Source: Arthrobacter antioxidans
GTDB lineage: Bacteria > Actinomycetota > Actinomycetes > Actinomycetales > Micrococcaceae
Assembly (NCBI RefSeq): GCF_023100725.1
Contig: NZ_CP095501.1
Span: 62,001-126,000 of the forward strand
Length of the DNA: 64,000 nt
Reading direction: 5' to 3'
The position numbers and the translations under genes are program-made. The notes below the pieces were generated by a model. The model was given only the letters and a program-made list of their open reading frames with translations. It ran no database searches and had not been told where the DNA came from. This document shows, in pieces, positions 16,330 through 24,355 of this stretch (position 1 is its first letter; the number at the start of each line of letters is the position of its first letter).

Positions 16330-17184
16330 TCACGTCGCTTCAAGCCCTCGCACGCTCCAGTCCGCGCAGTTCACGACCTGCCCGCCTTCAGCCGTGATCA
16401 GGATCAACGTTCGGCCTCCGCGCATCGTCGCCGTACCGCCGATGCGGAGGTCCCAGGGACGTCGCTCCAGAATCTCCCCTTTGTTGCTGAACCGGAATAG
16501 GGAGTTTTTCCCCTCGGGGGGCTCGTGGACCGCGACCCAGGTCCCCGTCACCGGGTCGTGGAGGACATGCCGGAAGTGCTCAGCTATCCTCGCTCGTTCT
16601 CGCCCGCCGGAGTCGAGAATGCGTAAGGGTCCGCCCACCTCGGTGACCGCCAGATGCTCCCCGTCGCTAGCCGCGCACCAAACCATATTCAGTCCGGTCG
16701 CAATTCGGGACCCCAGCGGATCCAGCGAACGATCCAGCAGACGGCACCAACCGCCACCCACTGCAAGCGAGAGGTCCGAAGTCAGCGCGATCACCCTCAA
16801 CACCCCGCGCAGGGAACGCACCTCCTCCCCGGTCGCTGCCTCCAGCACGCGGGTGGCCCTGCGGAGGTGAGTGACGACCACACGACCTCCAGCCAGGGCA
16901 GTCACGGCCTCTATGTTCGTGCGGCTGCGGTCCTGCCACAGCCGCTGTCCCGTCAGGTCGTACCCGCACACGCCGTGGCGCTCCCACGCGCCGGCCACCA
17001 CCACGGAGCGCTCACCGGGCACCAGTGCCCCCCGCCAGCCGCCGGAGCCCCAGACCGTTTCGAACGTGGCGCAGCGCGCACCGCGCACCAGTGACCACAC
17101 GTCCACGACTCCCTTGGGCCGGGCGGTGACCAGCAGGTCCTCCTCCCACGGTGGTGCGGCCACATCGCGAAGGTCGATCACCAC
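16330..17184 (-). CDS. Hypothetical beta-propeller-like (WD40/quinoprotein-like) protein
   Basis: A 284-residue soluble protein of repeating beta-strand pattern, for example VVDVWSLVRGARCATFETVW, RVVVTHLRRATRVLEAATGE and HLAVTEVGGPLRILDSGGRE, each ending in a Trp, Asp or Gly turn. This is typical of a beta-propeller of WD40 or PQQ type, but no signature motif is strong enough to name a family. There is no signal peptide. The GTG start has no ribosome site. It converges with the nuclease gene, 182 bases away; a link is only a possibility. Confidence 0.6.
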   Translation of the reverse strand: MVIDLRDVAAPPWEEDLLVTARPKGVVDVWSLVRGARCATFETVWGSGGWRGALVPGERSVVVAGAWERHGVCGYDLTGQRLWQDRSRTNIEAVTALAGGRVVVTHLRRATRVLEAATGEEVRSLRGVLRVIALTSDLSLAVGGGWCRLLDRSLDPLGSRIATGLNMVWCAASDGEHLAVTEVGGPLRILDSGGRERARIAEHFRHVLHDPVTGTWVAVHEPPEGKNSLFRFSNKGEILERRPWDLRIGGTATMRGGRTLILITAEGGQVVNCADWSVRGLEAT

Positions 17185-17232
17185 GGAGCACCCACTACAA
17201 GCCCATCGAAGATCATGCCAAGGACTCTGCAG

Positions 17233-17462
17233 ATGGATCCGGTAGCGGTCAAGTCCATGGAGGTGGTGTACGACATTCCCCGCGTGATGCTTCGTTTAGT
17301 CAGGCCTTCGTGGCCGTGTTGGCTCCCCTGATCGTCGGGCTCATTGGTCACAACGTAAGTTGGTTGACTGTCCTGATAGCTCCGGTGCTGCTCATCATTG
17401 GAGTGATCATTCGAACGCGTTCGGACCCGGTCTACACCCGGCCTATACCCGGCCGTAGATAA
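17233..17462 (+). pseudogene. Possible frameshifted small membrane protein
   Basis: Two overlapping pieces in different frames: MDPVAVKSMEVVYDIPRVML from the ATG at 17233, and, from about 17300 in another frame, QAFVAVLAPLIVGLIGHNVS and WLTVLIAPVLLIIGVIIRTR, which form one or two membrane helices. A single frameshift near 17290-17300 would join them into a protein of about 75 residues. The second piece may instead be a gene with an unseen start. Low confidence. Confidence 0.3.
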
Positions 17463-17543
17463 ACCCAAAGTAGCCCGCAAGCGGATGCCTGACTGGACGC
17501 TGGCCGGCCGAGGTCGTGTTAGCGCCGAGGCTGCAGGCTCCAC

Positions 17544-18452
17544 TCAGGGCGCCGGTGCCGCCGACGCGCCCAGTTGCACGGCCAACTCCATGCAGCGCAG
17601 GCGGGCCGGGGAGAAGTCGTAGGGCATGCTTCGGATGACGTGCGCTGCGCTCCTGACGCTGGAGCCCTCTGCCGGGTTGGGGCTGGGCGCCGCGTCGGCA
17701 TCCTCGGGCGGATGCAGCTCGTCCCAGGCGTTGAAGATGGCGTCGTCCTCTTCGAGTTGACCGGACTCCTCGATGACACGCATCAGCGTGGTCTCGAAGG
17801 CGTGCCGTTCGGCCGCCACCTGCGCCACCCGGGGGTCGTCGACGGCGACCGTGTCGTCGAGGGCCTCCTCGGCGGCGTCGACGCGGTCGGACTCGGAGCG
17901 CAGCCCGGGATTGAGCGCCAGGGCGAGGAAGCGGCCCGCCTGCATGACGGCGCCGAGCGGACCGAAGATCCGCTCGGTAACCAGCAGGACGTCCAGGTCA
18001 TCCTCACGCAGCGAGCCCTCGGGCGCGCCCTCGAGGCGGCCGGAAACGAGATCGTCGAGCAGTCCCAGCCGACTGCCGAGAGTCCGCATACGCTGCACCA
18101 AGGCCCGCCTTGATCGCAGCTCGGCCTCCTGTGCAGCGAGGGTGTCCTCCAGCCGTGCGAGGACGCCTGCGACCTCGTCCCCGCCGTCCTCACTATCGGC
18201 GCCGCCTGGTGCGGCGCCGTCGAACGCGTCGTGGATGTCGTCGAGGGCGATCCCGGCGTCGGCCATGCGGCGGATCCAGAGCAGCCGGATGATTTCCGCG
18301 TAGCCGTACCGGCGGCGGCCGTCGCTGCCCCGCTCGCGCTCGGGGAGCAGGCCGAGCTGGTGGTAGTGGCGGATCGCCCGGGGAGTGATGCCGACGAACG
18401 CCGCGGCGTCGCCGATCGGGACCTGACGGGGCGGGGTCGGGAACGGGTGCAT
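17544..18452 (-). CDS. MerR-family transcriptional regulator
   Basis: A 302-residue regulator. The N-terminal MerR winged helix-turn-helix covers about residues 10-80 (PIGDAAAFVGITPRAIRHYH, then LPERERGSDGRRRYGYAEII). It is followed by an acidic coiled-coil (about 90-130, EVAGVLARLEDTLAAQEAEL) and a long C-terminal domain of unknown ligand. There are no paired cysteines, so a metal sensor of the classic type is unlikely. The start at MHPFPTP is chosen because GAGAGG lies 6 bases before it. No adjacent target gene in the usual divergent position is apparent except the small membrane protein upstream. Confidence 0.85.
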   Translation of the reverse strand: MHPFPTPPRQVPIGDAAAFVGITPRAIRHYHQLGLLPERERGSDGRRRYGYAEIIRLLWIRRMADAGIALDDIHDAFDGAAPGGADSEDGGDEVAGVLARLEDTLAAQEAELRSRRALVQRMRTLGSRLGLLDDLVSGRLEGAPEGSLREDDLDVLLVTERIFGPLGAVMQAGRFLALALNPGLRSESDRVDAAEEALDDTVAVDDPRVAQVAAERHAFETTLMRVIEESGQLEEDDAIFNAWDELHPPEDADAAPSPNPAEGSSVRSAAHVIRSMPYDFSPARLRCMELAVQLGASAAPAP

Positions 18453-18590
18453 TGCGGACCTCTCGGAGCGGGACGGGGTGTGCTTCGAGCAGACCACATG
18501 ACGCTACGGCAGGTGCAAACCCGATCTCACGCAGCGAACGCTCCGGGACCGTCCAGCAGGGGATCGTCCTGCGGAGCATAGAAAGATGCG

Positions 18591-19001
18591 TTACTGCGCA
18601 GCCCGAGATTTTGGCGCTACCGGTGGCAAATCGATCAGGTACAGCGAGAGACCGGTAAGAGCAGCCCATCCCAGGAGCATCACGAAGATGCCTCCTATGT
18701 CGCCGGCAGCACCGTCGGCCGATCCGTAGGACAAGTACATGCCGTTGGCAATGAGGACGGGTGCAGCGGCGACCCCAAGTAAGAGTGCGTAGCGTCGAAG
18801 GCGGCTACTTGAAAGGCTCCGTTGCCCGCCAATGAAGGCAAAGGTGATGGGCACACTGATCGCTAACACGATGGACACGATGTGCGAGGGGAGGAACAAA
18901 GCGTCCTGGCCGAAGTTCAGCCATACAGCTCCGGAGAGGACCGCCAAGATCAAAGGCAGCCAAGCAGGTATCGCTAGCGATTTTCGCGGAGTCAATGGCA
19001 T
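18591..19001 (-). CDS. Small integral membrane protein
   Basis: A 136-residue protein with about four membrane helices (PAWLPLILAVLSGAVWLNFG, HIVSIVLAISVPITFAFIGG, YALLLGVAAAPVLIANGMYL, FVMLLGWAALTGLSLYLIDL). The start at MPLTPRK is preferred for composition; a start 17 codons upstream at 19052 is possible. No family recognised. It lies upstream of the MerR gene in the same direction with a 138-base gap. Confidence 0.55.
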   Translation of the reverse strand: MPLTPRKSLAIPAWLPLILAVLSGAVWLNFGQDALFLPSHIVSIVLAISVPITFAFIGGQRSLSSSRLRRYALLLGVAAAPVLIANGMYLSYGSADGAAGDIGGIFVMLLGWAALTGLSLYLIDLPPVAPKSRAAQ

Positions 19002-19697
19002 GGCTAACTGTCGCACGCGACTGTAGGTTGCGCTGACTGCCGCCGTCCGCAAGCCGGTCGTTTTCCGTACTTACTAGGCGCTCGAGGTTCTGTCGGCGCC
19101 GGCGCATGGGGAAGGGGCGTTTACCCGGGACGATGAAAACGGGCGCAGAGGCACCATAAGTGGAACGTCGATCCTGGCTAGCTGCCCGCCGGGGTGTCTC
19201 GAAAATTTACAGTTCTAAGAGGCAATGGATCGTTGCCGTCGTGCCTCAGGAAGTTCCCTGGAAATCCGGGACTCTTCATGTCTCGGAAAGTCGTCTCGTC
19301 GTAGAGTGTCTCAGCAGTCGTGTCGCCGGACGTTATGCGACGCGGCACCTACGTCAGCGACCTGGACCGGAATTGAGCTGGACCCGGTTCCAGCCTTTGT
19401 TTTTGGGCCGGGATCAGGCTGCACGATCCGCGGCTCGGCGCTGTCCGCCCGCCGAGCGGCGCACACCGCTCGGCGCTGTCCGCCCGCCGAGCGGCGCACA
19501 CCGCCAGGCGCCGACGCTCTCATCGACATTGGAGAGCAACAGGCGCATCCACAATCCTGCAGAGACAGCATCGGTGCAGGACGAGGTCCACCTGACGCGA
19601 GCCGACCAGGGGGCAATTGGAAAGTCCCCGGACACACAGGAGGGGGAGGCGCCGATGCGCGTCCCCCTCCCGAGCATCAAGGAATCAGGTCACATCG
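19002..19697. other. Gene-free stretch with a tandem repeat
   Basis: Nearly 700 bases with no convincing gene. It holds a 35-bp tandem duplication (19434-19503) and, before it, an imperfect inverted pair around CTGGACCGG (19360-19394). Its short frames are rich in Arg, Ser and Cys and look like shadows. Confidence 0.45.
19434..19503. repeat. Two identical 35-bp tandem repeats
   Basis: Two head-to-tail copies starting CTCGGCGCTGTCCGCCCGCC, with no mismatch. Each contains CTCGGCG and CGCCGAG arms able to fold back. Confidence 0.85.
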
Positions 19698-20192
19698 TCA
19701 GACGGTGGCCTTGTCGGTGCCGGCGGGGGAGACGACCTCCGCGGTGGGCTCCATGTTCTCGGCGTCGACCATCCACGCGTACTGCTCGAGCTTGGCGATG
19801 AAGCCGTGCAGCAGGTCCGCGGTAGTGGGGTCCTCCTCGTCGATCTGGTCGTGGACGTCGCGCATGGTCGTGACGGTTGCGTTCAGCATTCGGACCACGA
19901 GGCCCACGGTGTCCTTGGTCGAGACGAGGCCTGCCGGGAACGGATCGATCTTGGTGCCCTCGGCCACGGCCACGCTGCGGCCGTCGGGCACGGCGTGCAG
20001 CGCGCGCATCCGCTCCGCCATCTCGTCCGCGAACAGGCGGGCGTCCTCGATGATCTCGTCCAGCTGCAGGTGGAGGTCACGGAAGTTCTTGCCGACGACG
20101 TTCCAGTGGGCCTGCTTGCCCTGCAGGTGCAGTTCGATGAGGTCGACGAGGACGGCCTGCATGTTGTCTGTGAGGGTGGGTGATGCCTTCAT
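19698..20192 (-). CDS. dps: Dps-family DNA-binding ferritin
   Basis: A 164-residue starvation/oxidative-stress ferritin that oxidises and stores iron in a dodecamer and may coat DNA. The ferroxidase signature is complete: QAHWNVVGKNFRDLH (residues about 27-41), LDEIIEDARLFADEMAERM (about 43-61). The start at MKASPTL is fixed by GGAGG five bases before it. The gene is divergent from the SRPBCC gene at 20400; the two promoters share about 200 bases. Transcription is probably stress-induced, but no operator is evident. Confidence 0.93.
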   Translation of the reverse strand: MKASPTLTDNMQAVLVDLIELHLQGKQAHWNVVGKNFRDLHLQLDEIIEDARLFADEMAERMRALHAVPDGRSVAVAEGTKIDPFPAGLVSTKDTVGLVVRMLNATVTTMRDVHDQIDEEDPTTADLLHGFIAKLEQYAWMVDAENMEPTAEVVSPAGTDKATV

Positions 20193-20287
20193 GGATCCTC
20201 CAGTGCTAGAGAGATTTTCTCCTCCCGGCCGGGCGCCGGAGGCGCTGATTCCCGCCGGAGGGACTCCTTTCACCCTAGCCCTGCGCG

Positions 20288-20317
20288 TTGGTCAATTCCA
20301 GCCGATCTGCCTACGCT
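20288..20317 (+). promoter_or_regulatory. Promoter of the SRPBCC gene
   Basis: TTGGTC (20288-20293), 18-base spacer, TACGCT (20312-20317). A similar TACGCT box followed by AAGGGGACT also occurs near 571-590. Confidence 0.5.
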
Positions 20318-20399
20318 AAGGGGACTTACGGTTTCGTCGTGTCGTATGCCCTGCGACGGTGTGCGGGCGGCGCCGGAGTCCGACCAAGGAGGAACCGTT

Positions 20400-20948
20400 T
20401 TGGCTTCAGTGCAGGAATCCATCGACGTATCAGTACCGGTCAGCACCGCCTACAACCAGTGGACGCAGTTCGAGAGCTTCCCCCAGTTCATGGGCGGCGT
20501 GGATTCGATCACGCAGACCTCGGACACCTCCACCCACTGGGTGACGAGCATCGGGGGAGTGCATCGCGAGTTCGATGCCGAGATCACCGAGCAGCACCCC
20601 GACGAGCGGGTGGCCTGGAAGAGCACCGACGGCGAATCCCATGCCGGCGTGGTCACCTTCCACCGCCTGGACGAGAACACCACGCGGCTCATGGTGCAGA
20701 TCGACTGGCACCCGGAGACGTTCATCGAGAAGGTCGGGGCCGTCGTCAACGCCGATGCCTCCCAGGTGAAGGGCGACCTCAAGCGCTTCAAGGCGTTCAT
20801 CGAGAAGAGCGGCGGCGAGACGGGTGCCTGGCGCGGTGACGTCGCGGCACCGTCCTCGGGTGTCACGTCCGAGGCGGAGCCGGCCAACAGCGTCCTGCCG
20901 GACACCTCGGCGGACGATCCCGAGTCGGGCGGCCCGCGCGTCGGCTGA
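20400..20948 (+). CDS. SRPBCC (polyketide cyclase/dehydrase-like) protein
   Basis: A 182-residue protein with a START/Bet v1-like ligand-binding domain over about residues 1-145: SVQESIDVSVPVSTAYNQWT at the start and the long C-terminal helix DASQVKGDLKRFKAFIEKSG. An acidic, probably disordered tail of about 35 residues follows. The TTG start is chosen because AGGAGG lies 7 bases before it; an upstream ATG at 20346 has none. Such proteins bind lipids or hydrophobic ligands; the ligand here is unknown. Divergent from dps. Confidence 0.8.
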   Translation: MASVQESIDVSVPVSTAYNQWTQFESFPQFMGGVDSITQTSDTSTHWVTSIGGVHREFDAEITEQHPDERVAWKSTDGESHAGVVTFHRLDENTTRLMVQIDWHPETFIEKVGAVVNADASQVKGDLKRFKAFIEKSGGETGAWRGDVAAPSSGVTSEAEPANSVLPDTSADDPESGGPRVG

Positions 20949-20963
20949 CCCGGTCCGTGTGGG

Positions 20964-20993
20964 GGAGGCGGATCCCTTCGGGGGTCCGCCTCC
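20964..20993. terminator. Bidirectional hairpin terminator
   Basis: Stem GGAGGCGGATCCC/GGGGTCCGCCTCC around a TTCG tetraloop, between the converging SRPBCC and pstS-like genes. Confidence 0.85.
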
Positions 20994-21001
20994 TGCACGT
21001 C

Positions 21002-22120
21002 CTAGGGGATGTCCCCCACCGCGATGGACGCGATCGCGTCGGTGGCCTGCCGTGACAGTTCCGGTGAGAGGGGTGAACTCTTCGCCGCGCCCGCGGCTCC
21101 GGTCTGGCCCTCCTCGCTGACGGCGTAGGTGCCGAACGCGCGCACGACGGCGGCGGTCGCCTCGTTCTCGTACTGCGAGCAGTACACGTGGTAGGACACC
21201 AGGACCAGCGGGTAGACCCCGGGTTCGCTGGTTCTCCGGTCGAGGTCCAGGGCGATGTCGTGGTCCTTGCGTCCGGGGACACGGCCCGCGAGATCGACGG
21301 CGGCTGCCGCGGCCTCCGAGCTCACCTCCACGTACTCCCCGCCGACCTTCAGTGCCACCCGTCCGAGGGGACCACCGACGGCGGAATCGTCGGCGTACGT
21401 CACGGCGCCCACGGTGGAGGCCACGGTGCTGACCACGCCTGCGTTGCCCTTGGCGTTCTCGTTGGCCAGGCCCGACGGCCATGTCCCATCGGCTTCCTCG
21501 GTCCAGATCTCGGGTACCACGGCGTGGAGGTAGTCGGTGAAGTTCTCGGTGGTGCCCGAGTCATCGGAGCGGCTCACGGTCGCGATGGGCAGCGCAGGGA
21601 GGTCGACGTCGTTCTGCGCGGCGATCGCGGGATCGTCCCATGAGGTGATCTCGCCGCGGAAGATCCGGGCCACGGTGGCGGCGTCGAGGTTCAGTGCCCG
21701 GATCCCGGGCAGGTTGAACGCCACGCTGATCGGTGAGACGTAGGCCGGGATGTTGAAGGCGCCGTCCGGTCCGCACGCCTCGGTGGACTCGACGAGTTCC
21801 TCGTCGCTCAGGTAGGCGTCCGACCCGGCGAAGCCCACGGCGCCGGCGAGCAGCGCACCGCGTCCCGCACCGGAACCATCGGGCGAGTACTGAACCTGGG
21901 CGCGGGGGTACAGGGTGGAGAACCCCGTGCGCCACGCGTCCATGGCCGGCCCCTGGGCGGAGGATCCGGAAGCCGTGACCGCGCCCAGGAGGCTCGTGTC
22001 GCCGCTCCTGGCCGCCGCTTCCTGCTCCGGCCCCAGCGGGTAGTCGGATCCACAGGCGGTCAGGCCGAGGGTGACGGCGAACATCAGGGGCAGGGTGGCA
22101 CGAATTCTCACCCCGGCCAC
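21002..22120 (-). CDS. pstS: Phosphate-binding lipoprotein, PstS-like
   Basis: A 372-residue periplasmic-type binding protein anchored by lipid. The signal peptide ends in the lipobox LTAC, giving a modified Cys23. The body has PstS features: GAVTASGSSAQGPAMDAWRT, PISVAFNLPGI, IFRGEITSWDDPAI and SRSDDSGTTENFTDYL, which bind phosphate in the ABC importer. No pstC, pstA or pstB genes are next to it, so it works with a distant transporter or is a specialised sensor. The flanking terminator separates it from the SRPBCC gene. Confidence 0.85.
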   Translation of the reverse strand: MAGVRIRATLPLMFAVTLGLTACGSDYPLGPEQEAAARSGDTSLLGAVTASGSSAQGPAMDAWRTGFSTLYPRAQVQYSPDGSGAGRGALLAGAVGFAGSDAYLSDEELVESTEACGPDGAFNIPAYVSPISVAFNLPGIRALNLDAATVARIFRGEITSWDDPAIAAQNDVDLPALPIATVSRSDDSGTTENFTDYLHAVVPEIWTEEADGTWPSGLANENAKGNAGVVSTVASTVGAVTYADDSAVGGPLGRVALKVGGEYVEVSSEAAAAAVDLAGRVPGRKDHDIALDLDRRTSEPGVYPLVLVSYHVYCSQYENEATAAVVRAFGTYAVSEEGQTGAAGAAKSSPLSPELSRQATDAIASIAVGDIP

Positions 22121-22189
22121 GTTACAGGTGGCCCTCCGGTGAACCCAAGGTGGACAGCAGGTGGACGGCGCGTCAGTGGTCGGGTCGGA

Positions 22190-22408
22190 TCAGGCGTGGC
22201 CCAGGCGGTAGCCGTCCCCCCGGTGGACGAGCCGACGGCCGCCGCCGTCGTTCAGCAGGATCCACACCACGGAGGCATCATCGGTCCTCATGTCCAGGAC
22301 GCCGTGGAGCTGGGGCCCCGTGGTGTGGTGGAGGGTGACGTGCTGGCCGCGCCTGAAGCCCGACCAGTCCTGGACCTCGGCATCGGGGGCTGGGGGGAGA
22401 GCGTTCAT
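22190..22408 (-). CDS. Small conserved-looking hypothetical protein
   Basis: A 72-residue soluble protein starting MNALPPAPDAEVQDWSGFRR and ending DGYRLGHA. The middle (GQHVTLHHTTGPQLHGVLDM, then VVWILLNDGGGRRLVHRGDG) reads as a small beta-barrel, perhaps SH3- or Sm-like. The start has GAAAGG 6 bases before it. No family recognised. Confidence 0.6.
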   Translation of the reverse strand: MNALPPAPDAEVQDWSGFRRGQHVTLHHTTGPQLHGVLDMRTDDASVVWILLNDGGGRRLVHRGDGYRLGHA

Positions 22409-22511
22409 GGTGGGCCTTTCGGGAGGTTCCGGGACTCCCACGCTAGCCACGCTTCCTGAACGGCGTGTGAATGCCCGCTGAAGGTTGATGCCGTTCTGGT
22501 TCCGCAGATGG

Positions 22512-23309
22512 TCACAGGGTCCGCCAGTCCCCGCTCGTCAGGTGCGATCCCGCCTGGGGTCCCATGAGGAGCATGCCGCCGTCGACCACGAACGAGGCCC
22601 CGTTCACGTAGCTGGAGGCACCGGAGGCGAGGAAGGCCACGACGTCGGCGATCTCCTCGGGCGCACCGGGGCGGCCGAGGGGGATGCCCGGACGGTCCAT
22701 GGTGCGTGGGTCCTGCTCCTCGGAGTTGTTCATGGGCGTGTTGATCTCGCCGGGCAGCACGGCGTTGGCGGTGATACCCCGGTCCGCCAGTTCGAGGGCG
22801 ATGGTCCGGATGAGGCCGCCGAGGCCGTGCTTGGAGGCGTCGTATGCCGCCGAGCCCACGCGGGGCTGTTCCTGGTGCACGCTGGTGACGGCGATGATGC
22901 GTCCGCCCCGGCCGCCGTCGATCATGTGCCGTGCCGCACGCTGGAGGCAGACGAACGCGCCGTCGAGGTTCGCCCCCATGGTGCCGCGCCACGTGTCCCA
23001 GTCCGTCTCCATGAACATGGTGCCGCCGTTGACGCCGGCATTGTTGACGAAGACGTCGAGGCCGCCGAGCTCGTGGGCGAGCCGGTCCACGACGTCGCCG
23101 CACGCGGGTGCATCCGTGGTGTCGAGCTGCGCGACCGCCGCCCGCACGCCCTTCTCCCGGACGAGCCGCGCGGTTTCCTCGGCTCCCTCCCGGTCGGAGT
23201 GCCAGGTGACGCCGACGTCGCAGCCCGCCGCGGCGAGGGCGAGGGCCGTTGCGCGGCCGATGCCGGAATCGGAACCGGTGACGATTGCTTTGCTCGGTGT
23301 GAAGTCCAT
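22512..23309 (-). CDS. Short-chain dehydrogenase/reductase (SDR)
   Basis: A 265-residue NAD(P)-dependent oxidoreductase of the classical SDR family. The cofactor motif is TGSDSGIGRA (11-20), followed by NNAG, and the active-site pair YDASK with Ser in ITAV-TSVHQE upstream. The C-terminus has the common GGM motif (VVDGGML). This pattern fits a sugar or 3-oxoacyl dehydrogenase; substrate not assignable. Start at MDFTPSKAI is chosen because the upstream frame is not SDR-like. It lies downstream of hsp20 behind a strong terminator. Confidence 0.87.
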   Translation of the reverse strand: MDFTPSKAIVTGSDSGIGRATALALAAAGCDVGVTWHSDREGAEETARLVREKGVRAAVAQLDTTDAPACGDVVDRLAHELGGLDVFVNNAGVNGGTMFMETDWDTWRGTMGANLDGAFVCLQRAARHMIDGGRGGRIIAVTSVHQEQPRVGSAAYDASKHGLGGLIRTIALELADRGITANAVLPGEINTPMNNSEEQDPRTMDRPGIPLGRPGAPEEIADVVAFLASGASSYVNGASFVVDGGMLLMGPQAGSHLTSGDWRTL

Positions 23310-23365
23310 GCCCCCATCCTTCGCACCCGGCCGCGCTGCATGCAAGGGGAACCCGGGGATCGACG

Positions 23366-23401
23366 CCGGGTACCCCCGGACAAGTGTCCGGGGGTACCCG
23401 G
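23366..23401 (-). terminator. Strong terminator of hsp20
   Basis: A perfect 16-bp stem (CCGGGTACCCCCGGAC) with an AAGT loop, just past the hsp20 stop. Confidence 0.85.
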
Positions 23402-23411
23402 GTGGGTGGTC

Positions 23412-23873
23412 CTATGCGTCGACGGCGCCCTGGGGGGCCGCACCGGAAGCGGACGACTGCACCGGCTCGGCGGATTCTCCGCTGATCACCTCGATCTTGC
23501 GGGGCCGCGCACGCTCGATGACGGGGATCGTCACGCTGAGCACGCCGTTCTCGTAGCGGGCGGCGATGCCTTCCGTGTCGACGCCCTGGCCGAGGTTGAG
23601 CTGGCGCAGGAACGAACCGCTCTCGCGCTCGCGGGTCAGCCACTTGACACCCTCGGCACTGCGCAGCGTGCGCTCGGCGCGGATGGTGAGGAGCTGGCCG
23701 TCGACATCGATGTCGACGGATCCCGGGTCGATGCCCGGAAGATCCGCGGAGAGGACGTAGTGGTCCTTCTCGCGGTAGAGGTCCATCGGCATGAGGCGCA
23801 GCCCGGGGCGGCCCTCCAACAGGGCGCCGGTCACGCGGTCCAGTTCACGGAACGGGTCGAATTTCATGGCCAC
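23412..23873 (-). CDS. hsp20: Small heat shock protein (Hsp20/alpha-crystallin)
   Basis: A 153-residue holdase chaperone that keeps unfolded proteins soluble. The alpha-crystallin domain covers about residues 30-130: YVLSADLPGIDPGSVDIDVD, then RQLNLGQGVDTEGIAARYENGVL, ending IPVIERARPRKIEV. The GTG start (VAMKFDPF) is chosen because AGGAG lies 9 bases before it and 15 before the ATG two codons later. Upstream are a HAIR-like box and a perfect CIRCE, so both HspR and HrcA probably repress it. A 16-bp terminator follows; monocistronic. Confidence 0.92.
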   Translation of the reverse strand: MAMKFDPFRELDRVTGALLEGRPGLRLMPMDLYREKDHYVLSADLPGIDPGSVDIDVDGQLLTIRAERTLRSAEGVKWLTRERESGSFLRQLNLGQGVDTEGIAARYENGVLSVTIPVIERARPRKIEVISGESAEPVQSSASGAAPQGAVDA

Positions 23874-23923
23874 GGGAAACAACTCCTTTACTGATGCCAC
23901 CGGCAGGTGGTTGGGTCGTCGAG

Positions 23924-23946
23924 AGTTGAGCGCCCTCCGCTCAACT
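23924..23946 (-). promoter_or_regulatory. HAIR-like operator (HspR)
   Basis: Inverted repeat AGTTGAGC, 7 bases, GCTCAACT. It matches the HAIR consensus CTTGAGT-N7-ACTCAAG in the TTGAG core and the 7-base centre, with changes at the outer positions. It lies in the untranslated leader between the promoter and hsp20. Confidence 0.65.
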
Positions 23947-23956
23947 ACGGAAAATA

Positions 23957-23983
23957 TTAGCACTCGAACATGGCGAGTGCTAA
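23957..23983 (-). promoter_or_regulatory. Perfect CIRCE operator overlapping the hsp20 promoter
   Basis: TTAGCACTC, 9 bases, GAGTGCTAA: an exact HrcA operator. On the minus strand its first arm supplies TTAGCA as -35 and its last arm runs into TAATAT as -10, 18 bases apart, so HrcA binding would cover the promoter. Confidence 0.93.
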
Positions 23984-24025
23984 GGAGTGATGTTCGCCCA
24001 GGACGAAATCCCCGGGACACAGAAA

Positions 24026-24057
24026 AGGCCCGTACCGACGGAGCGGTACGGGCCTTC
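24026..24057 (-). terminator. Terminator of tRNA-Val
   Basis: A perfect 12-bp stem AAGGCCCGTACC/GGTACGGGCCTT, followed on the minus strand by TTTTCTG. A full rho-independent terminator. Confidence 0.88.
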
Positions 24058-24086
24058 CCGGTGGTGCTGTCTCCAGCAGATCCTCG

Positions 24087-24160
24087 TGCCTGCGCGGGGC
24101 CTTGATCCCCGGGCCTTCCGCGTGTGAAGCGGATGCTCTACCAGACTGAGCTACACAGGC
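24087..24160 (-). tRNA. tRNA-Val (anticodon CAC)
   Basis: On the minus strand: acceptor GCCTGTG pairs with CGCAGGC (one G-U), D-arm GCTC/GAGC, anticodon arm TCCGC-TTCACAC-GCGGA with anticodon CAC, variable loop of 5 bases, T-arm CGGGG/CCCCG. The discriminator base is A and CCA is not encoded. The T-loop reads ATCAAGG, so position 54 is A instead of the near-universal T. A terminator follows 29 bases later. Confidence 0.95.
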
Positions 24161-24355
24161 AATTGGTTCTCCCATAGCTTAGGCCATCCGGGCGCCGCGC
24201 CAAATTCTCCCGGTACAGCAGCGCGGGGCACGGCGGCGTCCGGCCTCCTGCCGGGAACCGTGCTGGTCATCGCTGTGCTGCCTCAGTAGCCTGAAGGAAA
24301 GCCTGCTGAGCGTTCCAGGCGCCTGCCGGGCACCACCCCACGAAGGGACAGCACC

